NCBI GenBank assembly: GCA_003537645.1
Contig: DPRM01000058.1
Span: 11,575-29,378 of the forward strand
DNA length: 17,804 nt
Direction: 5' to 3'
Source of the DNA: Prolixibacteraceae bacterium
GTDB lineage: Bacteria; Bacteroidota; Bacteroidia; Bacteroidales; Prolixibacteraceae
Positions 1 through 8,218 of this stretch are shown here, one piece after another. Within the stretch, counting starts at the first letter, position 1. Each line of letters opens with the position of its first letter. The notes below the pieces were generated by a model, which saw only the letters and a program-made list of their open reading frames with translations, made no database searches and was not told the origin of the DNA. A program made the translations under genes and the position numbers.

Positions 1-105
1 AAAAATTTATTGACCAATTCACCCAATCATCCGCATGGGATAAAAGTAAGGCTCGAAACCGGAGAGGTTGGGCGTGTGCAGGAAATTCTCGAAGAAGAGT
101 ATTAA
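1..105 (+). CDS. YwbE-like protein (DUF2196), C-terminal part
   Basis: Frame 1 is open from the window edge to a TAA at 103-105 and encodes 34 residues. It contains the segment LTNSPNHPHGIKVRLETGEV followed by GRVQEI and an acidic tail. Asn-Ser-Pro-x-His-Pro-His-Gly-Ile-Lys-Val followed by Gly-x-Val-Gly-Arg-Val is the characteristic end of the small YwbE/DUF2196 family, a protein of roughly 60-70 residues with no established function (family knowledge). The 5' half lies outside the window. The gene is 16 bp upstream of the MOSC gene on the same strand, so the two may be co-transcribed. Identification is by motif recall only. Confidence 0.75.
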   Translation, partial: KNLLTNSPNHPHGIKVRLETGEVGRVQEILEEEY

Positions 106-121
106 ATAACGGACAGTAATT

Positions 122-769
122 ATGAAAATAATTTCAACCAACATTGCCGAACCTGCCCTTATCGAATGGCGGGGACAAGAGATTCAGACCGGAATTTTTA
201 AACATGAAGTCGAAACTCCGATTTTTCTTGGAGTTGAAGATGTTGTGAACGACCATGTTCTCGATCGTCGCTATCATGGCGGAACCGACAAAGCCTGCTA
301 TTTGTATTCGGCCGACCATTATGCTTTCTGGAAAAGTAAATATCCGGATCAGGATTGGAAATGGGGCATGTTTGGCGAAAACCTTACCGTTGAAGGATTG
401 AATGAATCAGAGATAAGAATTGGAGATCGCTTTCAGATTGGTGATGCGGTTGTGCAGGTTAGTCAGCCACGGCAGCCATGCTTTAAACTGGGAGTAAGGT
501 TTGGCGACCAGAATATGGTCGATGACTTCTGGGAAGCACCATTTCCCGGGGTTTATGTCAGAATTCTGAAAACTGGAATGGTTAAAAAAGGCGATCAATT
601 CATATTACTTGAGAGTAATCCTGAAAGTCTGTCGGTGAGTCAGGTTTTTTCAGCATTCAGGAGCAACCGGAATAATGTTGAATTGATGCAAAAGGCTGTT
701 GATGATCCGTTTTTGGCAGAGTCGTGCCGTAAGGATATCAGGAAAATACTTGATCGAATTGAACTTTGA
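122..769 (+). CDS. MOSC domain-containing protein, YiiM-like
   Basis: A 215-residue protein. The MOSC (molybdenum cofactor sulfurase C-terminal) signature is visible: YHGG at 51-54 followed by DKACYLY, GENL at 85-88, and PRQPCFKL at 116-123 with the conserved cysteine (Cys120) that in this superfamily is thought to carry sulfur or bind the molybdenum cofactor. A C-terminal helical extension from about residue 168 matches the small helical domain that follows MOSC in YiiM. YiiM-type proteins bind or use molybdenum cofactor and reduce N-hydroxylated compounds in enterobacteria (family knowledge); the substrate here is not deducible. The start ATG at 122 follows the YwbE-like stop by 16 bp, and the gene converges on korB across a hairpin. 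No signal peptide is seen, so it is probably cytoplasmic. Confidence 0.88.
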   Translation: MKIISTNIAEPALIEWRGQEIQTGIFKHEVETPIFLGVEDVVNDHVLDRRYHGGTDKACYLYSADHYAFWKSKYPDQDWKWGMFGENLTVEGLNESEIRIGDRFQIGDAVVQVSQPRQPCFKLGVRFGDQNMVDDFWEAPFPGVYVRILKTGMVKKGDQFILLESNPESLSVSQVFSAFRSNRNNVELMQKAVDDPFLAESCRKDIRKILDRIEL

Positions 770-774
770 CCGTG

Positions 775-815
775 AAAAACAGGGATTCCATAGCGAAAAA
801 CTATCGGAATCCCTG
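775..815 (-). terminator. Intrinsic terminator of korAB
   Basis: CAGGGATTCC-ATAG (780-793) pairs with CTAT-C-GGAATCCCTG (801-815), leaving a 7-nt loop. Read on the minus strand the hairpin is followed directly by a run of five T, as expected for a rho-independent terminator downstream of korB. On the plus strand no T run follows, so termination of the MOSC transcript here is less certain. Confidence 0.8.
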
Positions 816-858
816 CAATATATAATTCGATTCTACTTACCAGTATAGACCCAATAAA

Positions 859-1926
859 TCAATTTTCGAAGCATTTTTGATTGAAGAATTTAACCGGTTC
901 GCTGCAATTTTCACCGTCAACAGTCCAGGTATTGCCCGATTGAAGCAACTCGTCCATGCAGGTAACTCTTCGTTTTGCCTGAACGCTTTCAATCTGTTTT
1001 TTCATTTCCTGATCGTAAACCGGAGCTTCAACACTACGGATGACGCCCATAGCAACAGGGAATTCAGGAAGCGACATGTTTATCAGTGCAACCTGCAAGC
1101 CTAGATTATCTTCTTCAGGGTTGTGTACCAGAATATCGTCGCGGGTGATACCGTTTTCTCCGATTTTCACCACTTTCAGTCTGCCGTTTTCCAGTATCAG
1201 ACCTTTGTCTTCCTGTTCGCCAAAAATCATTGGCTGACCTTTTCTTAAGAAGATCTGACGTTCGGAACGAAATTTCGGATCGGAAACGAAATCATGTATT
1301 CCGTCGTTGAAAATCACACAGTTTTGCAGCACTTCAACAACCGAAGTTCCTTTGTGCTGTGCGGCATCTGCCAATACTTCCTGGGTGTGTTTTACATTGT
1401 TGTCGATCGAACGGGCAAAGAAAGTACCGCGCGAACCCAGCACCAATTGTCCCGGAACAAATGAATCTTCGATGGTTCCGAAAGGCGAAGTCTTGGTAAT
1501 TACACCCCGATCAGATGTTGGCGAATATTGTCCTTTGGTCAATCCGTAGATTTTGTTGTTGAACAGAATCAGATTAAGGTCGATGTTGCGGCGAACCAAA
1601 TGAATAAAATGGTTTCCGCCAATAGCCAGAGAATCGCCGTCGCCTGTAATCACCCAAACAGTAAGGTCGGGATTGGCAGCTTTCACTCCTGAAGCAATAG
1701 CAGTTGCACGACCATGAATGGTATGAAATCCATAAGTACTCATGTAATAAGGAAACCTTGAAGAGCAGCCAATTCCGGAGATCACCGCGAAATCTTTGTG
1801 GTCGATATCCATGTCGGCCATTGTTTTCTGAACAGCGTTCATAATGGCATAATCTCCACATCCCGGGCACCACCGCACTTCGGCAGCACTTTTGAAATCT
1901 TTGGCAGTATAGTTAAACTTTGTCAT
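859..1926 (-). CDS. korB: 2-oxoacid:ferredoxin oxidoreductase, beta subunit (2-oxoglutarate type)
   Basis: A 355-residue TPP-binding subunit of a 2-oxoacid:ferredoxin oxidoreductase, most likely 2-oxoglutarate-specific (KorB), which interconverts 2-oxoglutarate and succinyl-CoA + CO2 with ferredoxin. Motifs seen: WCPGCGD at 19-25, GDGDSLAIGGNH at 95-106 and NNKIYGLTKGQ at 123-133, which together form the thiamine-diphosphate/Mg site. Four cysteines at 20, 23, 54 and 203 sit where the [4Fe-4S] ligands of this family occur. The gene starts 2 nt after the korA stop, so the two are translationally linked. No separate ferredoxin-domain delta subunit is present in the window, as is usual for the two-subunit Kor type. 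The 2-oxoglutarate assignment is by family resemblance; other 2-oxoacid specificity cannot be excluded from sequence alone. Confidence 0.92.
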   Translation of the reverse strand: MTKFNYTAKDFKSAAEVRWCPGCGDYAIMNAVQKTMADMDIDHKDFAVISGIGCSSRFPYYMSTYGFHTIHGRATAIASGVKAANPDLTVWVITGDGDSLAIGGNHFIHLVRRNIDLNLILFNNKIYGLTKGQYSPTSDRGVITKTSPFGTIEDSFVPGQLVLGSRGTFFARSIDNNVKHTQEVLADAAQHKGTSVVEVLQNCVIFNDGIHDFVSDPKFRSERQIFLRKGQPMIFGEQEDKGLILENGRLKVVKIGENGITRDDILVHNPEEDNLGLQVALINMSLPEFPVAMGVIRSVEAPVYDQEMKKQIESVQAKRRVTCMDELLQSGNTWTVDGENCSEPVKFFNQKCFEN

Positions 1927-1928
1927 GA

Positions 1929-3767
1929 TTAAGCCTCCAATATTTTTTCGAAATTTTCAACTAATTCGTGTACCGAAAATGGCAATCCCTTCATTTTATT
2001 TACCTGATAATAATGAAGTCCCGGCACTTTATCGCGTAAATAGCTGGCAAATTGTCCCAGATTTAATTCGCAAACAACGATCTTTTTAAACTTGCTGAAA
2101 ACTTCAGCTGTATTTTTAGGAAGTGGTTTGATGTAGTTGAAATGCGCAAGACTAACTTTTTTACCGGCTTCCTGCATCACACGTACAGAACTGATCATGT
2201 GTCCGTAAGTTCCGCCCCAGCCAACTACCAGCAAATCGCCTTCCGGTTCGCCATCTAATTCAAGTTCAGGAATCATGTCAGCTACTTTTTCAACTTTGGC
2301 AGCCCTGATTTCTGTATTGATATGGTGATTTTCCGGATCGTGACTAACTGCACCGGCAGCATTTTTTTCCAATCCGCCGATGCGGTGCTCATAGCCTTCC
2401 ATTCCGGGTACTGCCCATTCTCTGGCCAGCGTTTCAGGATCGCGAAGATATGGTTTAAACAATTCAGGATTGGTTGCTTTACGCGGAGTAATTGGCGGTA
2501 ATTCGTCCATTGTCGGAACTCTCCATGGTTCGCTTCCGTTACCAAGGAATCCGTCGGTCAAAAGCACCACCGGAACCATGCGTTCCAGGGCTATTTTTGC
2601 AGAAAGATAAGCGTAATAAAAACAGTCGGATGGAGTACTGGCAGCAATCACCACGAGTGGACTTTCGCCGTTGCGTCCGTATAAAGTTTGTAATAAATCA
2701 GATTGTTCGGTTTTGGTCGGAAGTCCGGTTGATGGGCCACCTCGCTGAACATTCACCACAACAATTGGCAATTCGGCCATCACCGAAAGTCCGAGTGCTT
2801 CCGATTTTAAGGCGAATCCGGGTCCTGATGTAGAAGTTACCGCCAAATGACCTGCAAATGCAGCTCCGATAGTCGTACAAATTCCGGCGATTTCGTCTTC
2901 AGCCTGAAATGATTTTACGCCCAGATCTTTTCGTTCGGCCAATGCCTGTAACACGTCGGTTGCAGGAGTAATGGGGTAGGAGCCGATAAACAGGTCAAGT
3001 CCGGCTTTTTCGGCAGCGGCAACAAATCCCCATGCAGTTGCAAGGTTTCCGTTAACATTGCGGTAAATTCCTTTTTCAATCGGAGCCGGATGAACAATGT
3101 ATTGCGGGGTGGCCTGCTGTATATTCATGCCATAGTTGTACCCGTCGTGCAAAACTTTCAGGTTGGCTTCAGCAATCACCGGTTTTTTGCCAAATTTTTT
3201 CTGAATAAAACCTTCGATGTAATCCAGCGGGCGATCAAACATCCAGCAGATTAAACCCAGTGCAAACATGTTTTTACACCGCAAAACGCTCTTGTTGTCC
3301 AATTCCAGATCCTTCAGACTTTCTTTGGTCATGCTGGTAATTGGCACCGGAATTTTGACGTAATCTTCCAGCTTCAATTCAGCAAACGGATCGTTTGTTT
3401 TGAATTGTGCCTTTTCGAAATTCTTTTCACTAAACGAATCGACGTCAAAAATAATGGTTCCACCAGGATTCATAAAAGCTGCATTCGCCTTTATGGCTGC
3501 TGGATTCATTGCAACCAGCACATGTGCCAAATCACCGGGTGTGGTGATCTTCTTTTTGCCGAATTGTACCTGAAATCCTGAAACTCCACCAACAGTTCCC
3601 TGCGGTGCCCTGATTTCGGAAGGATAATCTGGAAAGGTTGAAATGTCGTTGCCAAGCAAAGCCGAGGTATCCGAAAACAAAGTTCCGGTCAGCTGCATTC
3701 CATCGCCCGAATCGCCGGAAAACCTAATGGCAACCTCTTCTAGTTCTATTACTTTTGCGTCTTTCAT
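1929..3767 (-). CDS. korA: 2-oxoacid:ferredoxin oxidoreductase, alpha subunit with fused gamma domain
   Basis: A 612-residue protein if translation begins at the ATG at 3767. The open frame extends to 3830, but the 21 extra residues are polar and unlike the family, whereas MKDAKVIELEEVAIRFSGDS begins where KorA proteins normally do. The N-terminal gamma domain (about 1-190) carries GDSGDGMQLTG at 18-28. The alpha domain (from about 235) carries SYPITPATD near 265-275, then SGPGF and QRGGPSTGLPTKTEQ, the typical pyrimidine-binding half of the TPP enzyme. With KorB it forms the ferredoxin-dependent 2-oxoglutarate (or related 2-oxoacid) oxidoreductase of anaerobic central metabolism. It is the first gene of the korA-korB operon, divergent from the carbonic anhydrase gene; CO2 is a product or substrate of Kor, so the pairing is metabolically plausible, though not proof of shared function. 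Confidence 0.92.
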   Translation of the reverse strand: MKDAKVIELEEVAIRFSGDSGDGMQLTGTLFSDTSALLGNDISTFPDYPSEIRAPQGTVGGVSGFQVQFGKKKITTPGDLAHVLVAMNPAAIKANAAFMNPGGTIIFDVDSFSEKNFEKAQFKTNDPFAELKLEDYVKIPVPITSMTKESLKDLELDNKSVLRCKNMFALGLICWMFDRPLDYIEGFIQKKFGKKPVIAEANLKVLHDGYNYGMNIQQATPQYIVHPAPIEKGIYRNVNGNLATAWGFVAAAEKAGLDLFIGSYPITPATDVLQALAERKDLGVKSFQAEDEIAGICTTIGAAFAGHLAVTSTSGPGFALKSEALGLSVMAELPIVVVNVQRGGPSTGLPTKTEQSDLLQTLYGRNGESPLVVIAASTPSDCFYYAYLSAKIALERMVPVVLLTDGFLGNGSEPWRVPTMDELPPITPRKATNPELFKPYLRDPETLAREWAVPGMEGYEHRIGGLEKNAAGAVSHDPENHHINTEIRAAKVEKVADMIPELELDGEPEGDLLVVGWGGTYGHMISSVRVMQEAGKKVSLAHFNYIKPLPKNTAEVFSKFKKIVVCELNLGQFASYLRDKVPGLHYYQVNKMKGLPFSVHELVENFEKILEA

Positions 3768-3886
3768 GTGATATAATAATTTATAGTCGGTCGTCTGTTT
3801 ATTGATTGTGCATTTTTGGTACATTAACATTCATCCGAACCACTTTTTGCTACAAAACTGACTGAAATGTTAATTTTTGACCGCAG

Positions 3887-3894
3887 CAAAAATA
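3887..3894 (-). promoter_or_regulatory. Candidate -7 box for korAB
   Basis: Read on the minus strand this is TATTTTTG, a match to the Bacteroidota -7 consensus TAnnTTTG. A convincing -33 TTG at the usual 19-21 bp spacing was not found, and it would imply a leader of about 115 nt before the korA ATG. Weak support. Confidence 0.25.
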
Positions 3895-3945
3895 ACCAAT
3901 ATTTAACACGACCGATATGATATTTTCAATTATTTACACCTACTT

Positions 3946-3961
3946 ATATAGAAATCTATAT
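3946..3961. promoter_or_regulatory. Perfect 7-bp inverted repeat in the korA / carbonic anhydrase divergent region
   Basis: ATATAGA-AA-TCTATAT is a perfect palindrome with a 2-nt centre, in the 270-bp gap between the divergent korA and carbonic anhydrase genes. It lies about 40-50 bp upstream of the plus-strand -7 box, a plausible position for a regulator binding site. It is AT-rich, so chance is a real alternative. Confidence 0.3.
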
Positions 3962-4003
3962 GTGTTGATTTGATCGTTAAAACTGAATTTCATTCAAGAT
4001 TAA

Positions 4004-4011
4004 TATCTTTG
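4004..4011 (+). promoter_or_regulatory. -7 promoter box of the carbonic anhydrase gene
   Basis: TATCTTTG matches the Bacteroidota -7 consensus TAnnTTTG exactly and ends 26 nt before the ATG at 4038, giving a short leader of about 20 nt. The -33 element is poor; the nearest partial match is a CTG at 3983-3985, 18 bp upstream. Confidence 0.55.
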
Positions 4012-4037
4012 CCCGTATAATTAAAAAGGTATCACGA

Positions 4038-4550
4038 ATGGCACTTGTAAAATCACTTTTAGGAAAAACACCGGAATTTGGCGATAATTGTTTTCTGGCC
4101 GAGACTGCTACCATTATTGGCGATGTGGTAATGGGAAACGATTGCAGTATCTGGTACGGGGCTGTTCTTCGGGGCGATGTTCATTATATCAGGATCGGAA
4201 ATAACAGCAATGTTCAGGATAATGCAGTAATTCACGCCACTTATCAGAAATCGCCCACCAATATTGGAAACAATGTGACCATTGCGCATGGAGCGATTGT
4301 GCACGGCTGTACCATTCATGATAACGTGATGATTGGGATGAATGCTGTTGTACTCGACGATGCCGTAATTGAAAGTAACAGTATTGTTGCTGCCGGGTCG
4401 GTAGTAAGCAAAGGAACCGTAGTTGAAAGTGGAACTGTTTATGCGGGTATTCCGGCAAAAAAAATTAAAGATATTGGTCCCGAATTGCTCGAAGGCGAAA
4501 TTAAGCGAATCGCAAAAGCTTACGGAATGTATTCGGGCTGGTACAAATAA
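4038..4550 (+). CDS. Gamma-class carbonic anhydrase family protein (left-handed beta-helix)
   Basis: A 170-residue protein made largely of hexapeptide repeats (residues about 15-140) that form a left-handed parallel beta-helix, followed by a C-terminal helix. The family signature is complete: R45, D47 and IGNNSNVQDNAVIHA at 53-67, with the three zinc-ligand histidines at 66, 84 and 89. Gamma carbonic anhydrases hydrate CO2 to bicarbonate, but many YrdA/PaaY-like homologues with the same ligands are inactive or of unknown role (family knowledge), so catalysis is probable rather than shown. No signal peptide; cytoplasmic. It is single, with its own promoter box, and converges on tonB with an 8-nt gap. 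Confidence 0.9.
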   Translation: MALVKSLLGKTPEFGDNCFLAETATIIGDVVMGNDCSIWYGAVLRGDVHYIRIGNNSNVQDNAVIHATYQKSPTNIGNNVTIAHGAIVHGCTIHDNVMIGMNAVVLDDAVIESNSIVAAGSVVSKGTVVESGTVYAGIPAKKIKDIGPELLEGEIKRIAKAYGMYSGWYK

Positions 4551-4558
4551 GTTCGGGA

Positions 4559-5515
4559 TTAATCGAGTACAAAACGGTAGGTTATGGTGCCGGTTTGTAG
4601 TTCATCAGCGTTTTCATCAGCATTAAACCTCGACTGAAGGGCTGCTCTACGGGCAGCGGCAATTAATACTGGATTGGCAGTGGTCGAACCTTTCACGCCG
4701 GCTTCGGCTTTTGTGACAGCGCCAGCCCTGTTAACTGTAACCTGCACGACTACAATTCCTTCTTCGTTTTCGTTGTAGTCTGGTTTCGGTAGTGATACCC
4801 TTGTCCGACCTGCCAGACTGAAAGACGGGCCGTTGCCGACACCTCCGCCAGCTCCGTATTTTTCAGCATTGGCGGTTCCCTGCGGGCTTCCCTGATTGCC
4901 TGCGCCAAAAGTAACGCCCTGACTGGTACTTTTTGAATCAGCAGTTCCTTGTCCCGAACCACCAAATGCATTTTTTGCGCGGTTATTTATTTCACCCACT
5001 TTTCGTTTTTCGGCAGCGGCTAAAGCCAATCGCTGATCTTCTTCTTTCTTCTGTCGGGCAATTTCGGCCAATCGCTGTTTTTCTGCGTCAGCTTTCCGTT
5101 GTTTTTCAATTTGTTCCTGACTTTGCTTTTCCTTCAGGAGTTTTTCTTTTTCAATATCTTTTGCTATTTCAAGCTCTTTTTTCTTTTTTGCCGATTCCAT
5201 GGCAACCGTTTTCTCCATATCCTGTGTCATCAATGCTTCCTTTTGAACAGGAGCAACTGCTTTTTGAGATGGTGGAGGTGGTGTTTGCGTTTCGACCCGT
5301 TTTTCTTCCTGATCTTTTTCGGGTGCAGTTTCACTGGGCGCAGGTTCTTCAGTGCCAAATCCGGTTTCAGAATCGCCAAAGTTGACGAGAATGCCTTCCT
5401 CGCCAGGCAAAGGTAGCGGAGTAAAAAAGCCAAAAAACAGCAGCAGAACCAAAACCACAGCATGTGTGATGATGGTACCAATCAGACCTGTTCTATGTTC
5501 TTTAATGTAATCCAT
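4559..5515 (-). CDS. TonB/TolA-like energy transducer
   Basis: A 318-residue protein with a short cytoplasmic N-terminus, one membrane anchor at about 11-31, a Pro/Glu-rich stretch (about 37-85), a long Lys/Glu/Gln-rich coiled coil (about 100-185) that recalls TolA, a Gly/Ser-rich linker (about 185-235), and a C-terminal TonB-like domain (about 240-318) containing GIVVVQVTVNRAG and an AARRAAL helix. It would span the periplasm and pass energy from ExbB-ExbD in the inner membrane to outer-membrane partners. Its ATG overlaps the exbD stop (TAATG, one shared base), so the two are translationally coupled. Whether it serves TonB-dependent receptors or a Tol-like envelope role cannot be decided; the coiled coil favours a TolA-like shape, the tail is TonB-like. 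Confidence 0.85.
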   Translation of the reverse strand: MDYIKEHRTGLIGTIITHAVVLVLLLFFGFFTPLPLPGEEGILVNFGDSETGFGTEEPAPSETAPEKDQEEKRVETQTPPPPSQKAVAPVQKEALMTQDMEKTVAMESAKKKKELEIAKDIEKEKLLKEKQSQEQIEKQRKADAEKQRLAEIARQKKEEDQRLALAAAEKRKVGEINNRAKNAFGGSGQGTADSKSTSQGVTFGAGNQGSPQGTANAEKYGAGGGVGNGPSFSLAGRTRVSLPKPDYNENEEGIVVVQVTVNRAGAVTKAEAGVKGSTTANPVLIAAARRAALQSRFNADENADELQTGTITYRFVLD

Positions 5516-5922
5516 TATTCTTCGGGTGCTGTTGCAAGAATCATTTTAATATTGTTGCGTTTTGCAATATTCATGATGGTAACCACCTGCTCAATCGGAA
5601 CCGATTTGTCGGCATGAAGAGCAATGTATGTTTCTTCATCTGCCTTGATTACTTTCTGTAAAAATGGTTCAATTTCAGAAATTGCAACTCTTTTTAAATC
5701 ACCATCTTCGTTGATGTAATATTTCAGGTCGGCGGTTATTGAGATGGTTGTAATTGCTTTTGCAACTGTTTGATTGTTGCTTTGCGGCAATAACAACTTG
5801 AGCGCATTGGGAGCCACCATTGTTGATGTAATCATGAAGAATAACAGCAAAAGAAAAACAATATCTGTCATCGAAGCCATACTAAAACTCACATTCACCT
5901 TATTTCGACGTTTTAAAGCCAT
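5515..5922 (-). CDS. exbD: ExbD/TolR-family biopolymer transport protein
   Basis: A 135-residue protein with the standard ExbD/TolR layout: a basic N-terminus, one transmembrane helix at about 17-36 preceded by SMTD, whose Asp20 corresponds to the proton-conducting aspartate of the family, and a periplasmic domain from about residue 37 to the end. With ExbB it forms the proton-motive-force-driven motor that energises the TonB-like protein encoded next. It lies 9 nt downstream of exbB and overlaps the start of the tonB-like gene by one base. Its length is normal for the family. Confidence 0.92.
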   Translation of the reverse strand: MALKRRNKVNVSFSMASMTDIVFLLLLFFMITSTMVAPNALKLLLPQSNNQTVAKAITTISITADLKYYINEDGDLKRVAISEIEPFLQKVIKADEETYIALHADKSVPIEQVVTIMNIAKRNNIKMILATAPEE

Positions 5923-5931
5923 GATATCTTT

Positions 5932-6639
5932 TTATTTTGCCGGTTCGTTTAGCATATCCATAAATTCACTTGTTGCAGCTTCCATATTAAATACCACTTT
6001 TTCGACATTGGTTACCAGTATGTTGTAGGCAAAATAGGCAACAATACCTACAATTAGCCCTGCTACGGTAGTTACCATCGCCTGATAAATTCCTGAAGAA
6101 AGAAGTGTGATGTTAATATTGTTTCCGGCATTTGCCATGTCGTAAAAAGCCGAAATCATACCGGTTACGGTACCAAGAAATCCAAGCATGGGCGCTCCGC
6201 CGGCAACACTGGCCAATACAGGAAGTCCTTTTTCGAGCTTCGAAACTTCCAGGTTCCCAAGGTTTTCAATGGCTGTGGTAACGTCGGCCATTGGTCTTCC
6301 GATGCGCGAAATTCCTTTTTCGATCATTCTTGAAGTTGGTGTATTCTCGGTTCTGCACAAGGCAAAAGCCGATTCGATTTTTCCATCAAGAATATATTCT
6401 TTGATGCGATCCATCAAACGGGGATCAACTTTGCCGGCTTTGCGGATGGCGATGTAACGGTCGAAAAAGATGAAAACTGCAATAAACGACAGTAATACAA
6501 TCGGGATCATCAATGGACCGCCTTTAATGGCCATATCGAAAAATCCGGTTACTATTCCTTCAGGTTGTGCTGTGGCAGTTCCTGTTTTTACTCCTGCAGC
6601 CAGATTTTGACTTGCCTGTAAGATGATAAAATTCAGCAT
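5932..6639 (-). CDS. exbB: MotA/TolQ/ExbB proton channel family protein
   Basis: A 235-residue protein with three predicted membrane spans: about 41-59 (PLMIPIVLLSFIAVFIFFDR), about 140-165 (after the cytoplasmic loop, containing GGAPMLGFLGTVTGMISAF), and about 175-205 (SGIYQAMVTTVAGLIVGIVA). The G-T-V-x-G-M-I motif in span 2 and the TTVAGL motif in span 3 are hallmarks of the ExbB/TolQ proton-channel family. It is the first gene of the exbB-exbD-tonB operon. The upstream nhaD terminator separates it from the preceding transcript, so a promoter should lie within about 6640-6670. No clear TAnnTTTG box was found there. Confidence 0.92.
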   Translation of the reverse strand: MLNFIILQASQNLAAGVKTGTATAQPEGIVTGFFDMAIKGGPLMIPIVLLSFIAVFIFFDRYIAIRKAGKVDPRLMDRIKEYILDGKIESAFALCRTENTPTSRMIEKGISRIGRPMADVTTAIENLGNLEVSKLEKGLPVLASVAGGAPMLGFLGTVTGMISAFYDMANAGNNINITLLSSGIYQAMVTTVAGLIVGIVAYFAYNILVTNVEKVVFNMEAATSEFMDMLNEPAK

Positions 6640-6665
6640 ATACTTTTTGTTTTAGTCAGTACTAT

Positions 6666-6699
6666 AAAAACGAGGCATACTAACAAATAGTATGCCTCG
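6666..6699 (-). terminator. Intrinsic terminator of nhaD
   Basis: CGAGGCATACTA (6671-6682) and TAGTATGCCTCG (6688-6699) form a perfect 12-bp stem with a 5-nt loop. On the minus strand it is followed by five T (6670-6666). It begins 33 bp after the nhaD stop and insulates nhaD from exbB. Confidence 0.88.
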
Positions 6700-6731
6700 C
6701 AAAAATACAAATTTTTTAGATGTCATTTTTA

Positions 6732-8108
6732 TCAGGTAAATTCTAATACATATACCCCTGCACCAGCCAGATAGCCCAAGAGGGCCAGCCACGAAATTCG
6801 TTTCAGGTACCAGATAAAATCTATTTTTTCGAGACCCATTGCAGCCACTCCTGCCGCCGAACCGATAATTAACATGCTGCCACCTGTTCCGGCGGTATAG
6901 GCCAGAAATTCCCAGAATACACCATCCTGAACAAAATTGGACATGTAGCCCGTTGCCCCAGCTTCTGCAATTGGGTACATTCCCATTGCTCCTGCAACCA
7001 GTGGAACATTATCGACTATTGAAGAAAGTACTCCAATTGAAATGGCAATCAGGTTAACATTGCCCAGCTTTTCGTCGAGAAATTGCGATAATAATGCCAA
7101 CTGTCCGGCTGATTGCAATGCGGCAACTGCCGATAAAATGCCAAGGAAAAACAAAACTGTGGGAGTATCTACTTTTTTAAGTACAGCAGTTATTTTCAGG
7201 CGGTTCTTGATTTCATCAGGCTTGTTTCTGTGCAGTATTTCGGAAACGACCCATAAAATACCCAACGAAAGCAACATTCCCATGTAGGGCGGCAAATGGG
7301 TAAAGGTTTTAAACACAGGAACAAAAAGCAATCCGCCAACACCCATACTTAGCATCAGAATCCTTTCTGAATGAGTGGTATATTCTTTTTCATTCAGGTT
7401 AATTTTTGGCCTCACTACATTTCCTTTCATGGTAAACGAAAGTAAAATGAGTGGCACAACCAAACACACTAAACTTGGTAATATTACTCCCTTAATAATA
7501 CTTAATGCGGTAATTTGTCCGCCAATCCATAACATGATGGTAGTAACATCGCCAATTGGCGACCATGCGCCACCGGCATTGGCAGCCAACACAATCATAC
7601 TGGCATAAAACCAGCGGGTTTCCTTATCGCTCACCAGCTTGCGCAGCAGAGCCACCATCACAATGGTTGTGGTAAGGTTATCAAGCAAAGCTGACATGAA
7701 GAAAGTAAGGATGCTTAACAGCCAGAGCAGTTTTATCTTGTTGGTGGTATCAATTTTATCGGTAATAACTTTAAAACCCTGATGTTGGTCAATCACTTCG
7801 ACAATGGTCATGGCGGCCAGCAAAAAGAAGAGTATCTCGCCAATTTCGCCGATATGGTGTACTATCTCATAATCAACGATGAAATGGTGAATGGCATTCA
7901 ACCCGGTTATTTCGGGGTAGTGCATCTGAAACTCTTTCCACGAAAGGCTGAAACCCATGTTCAGGATATTTTCGCCATCGAGAATATAAGCCACCCAGCA
8001 AAGCGTTCCGATAATCAGCGCCGAAGCTGCTTTATCAACTTTTAGCGGATGTTCGAGTGCAATGGCAACGTAACCAAGCACGAAAATAACAACCATTAGT
8101 ATAAACAT
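6732..8108 (-). CDS. nhaD: NhaD-type sodium/proton antiporter
   Basis: A 458-residue inner-membrane protein with about 12 hydrophobic segments, belonging to the ArsB/NhaD ion transporter group. Family-type motifs seen include SALLDNLTTTIVMVALLRKL, NAGGAWSPIGDVTTIMLW, and SIVDNVPLVAGAMGMYP near the C-terminal half; the conserved Asp, Asn and Thr residues in them line the ion path in NhaD proteins. It would expel Na+ (or Li+) in exchange for H+, supporting pH and sodium homeostasis. Length is close to the family norm. The ATG at 8108 was chosen as the most upstream; a second Met at residue 5 is possible. It is transcribed alone, between tamB upstream and the hairpin that precedes exbB. Confidence 0.9.
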   Translation of the reverse strand: MFILMVVIFVLGYVAIALEHPLKVDKAASALIIGTLCWVAYILDGENILNMGFSLSWKEFQMHYPEITGLNAIHHFIVDYEIVHHIGEIGEILFFLLAAMTIVEVIDQHQGFKVITDKIDTTNKIKLLWLLSILTFFMSALLDNLTTTIVMVALLRKLVSDKETRWFYASMIVLAANAGGAWSPIGDVTTIMLWIGGQITALSIIKGVILPSLVCLVVPLILLSFTMKGNVVRPKINLNEKEYTTHSERILMLSMGVGGLLFVPVFKTFTHLPPYMGMLLSLGILWVVSEILHRNKPDEIKNRLKITAVLKKVDTPTVLFFLGILSAVAALQSAGQLALLSQFLDEKLGNVNLIAISIGVLSSIVDNVPLVAGAMGMYPIAEAGATGYMSNFVQDGVFWEFLAYTAGTGGSMLIIGSAAGVAAMGLEKIDFIWYLKRISWLALLGYLAGAGVYVLEFT

Positions 8109-8218
8109 AAGTCTAAATTTAGATATTGGTTTTTTGTGTCCGTAAATATAGAATTTTGAATAGATTTTACGAGATTTCAGGGTTGAATATTCCCTTGATT
8201 TATCATCGGATTTTAGGA

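Noticed and set aside
3768..3830. Upstream extension of korA to the more distal ATG at 3830
   Set aside because: The extra 21 residues are polar and not KorA-like, and the family normally begins just before the GDSGDG motif, which fits the ATG at 3767.
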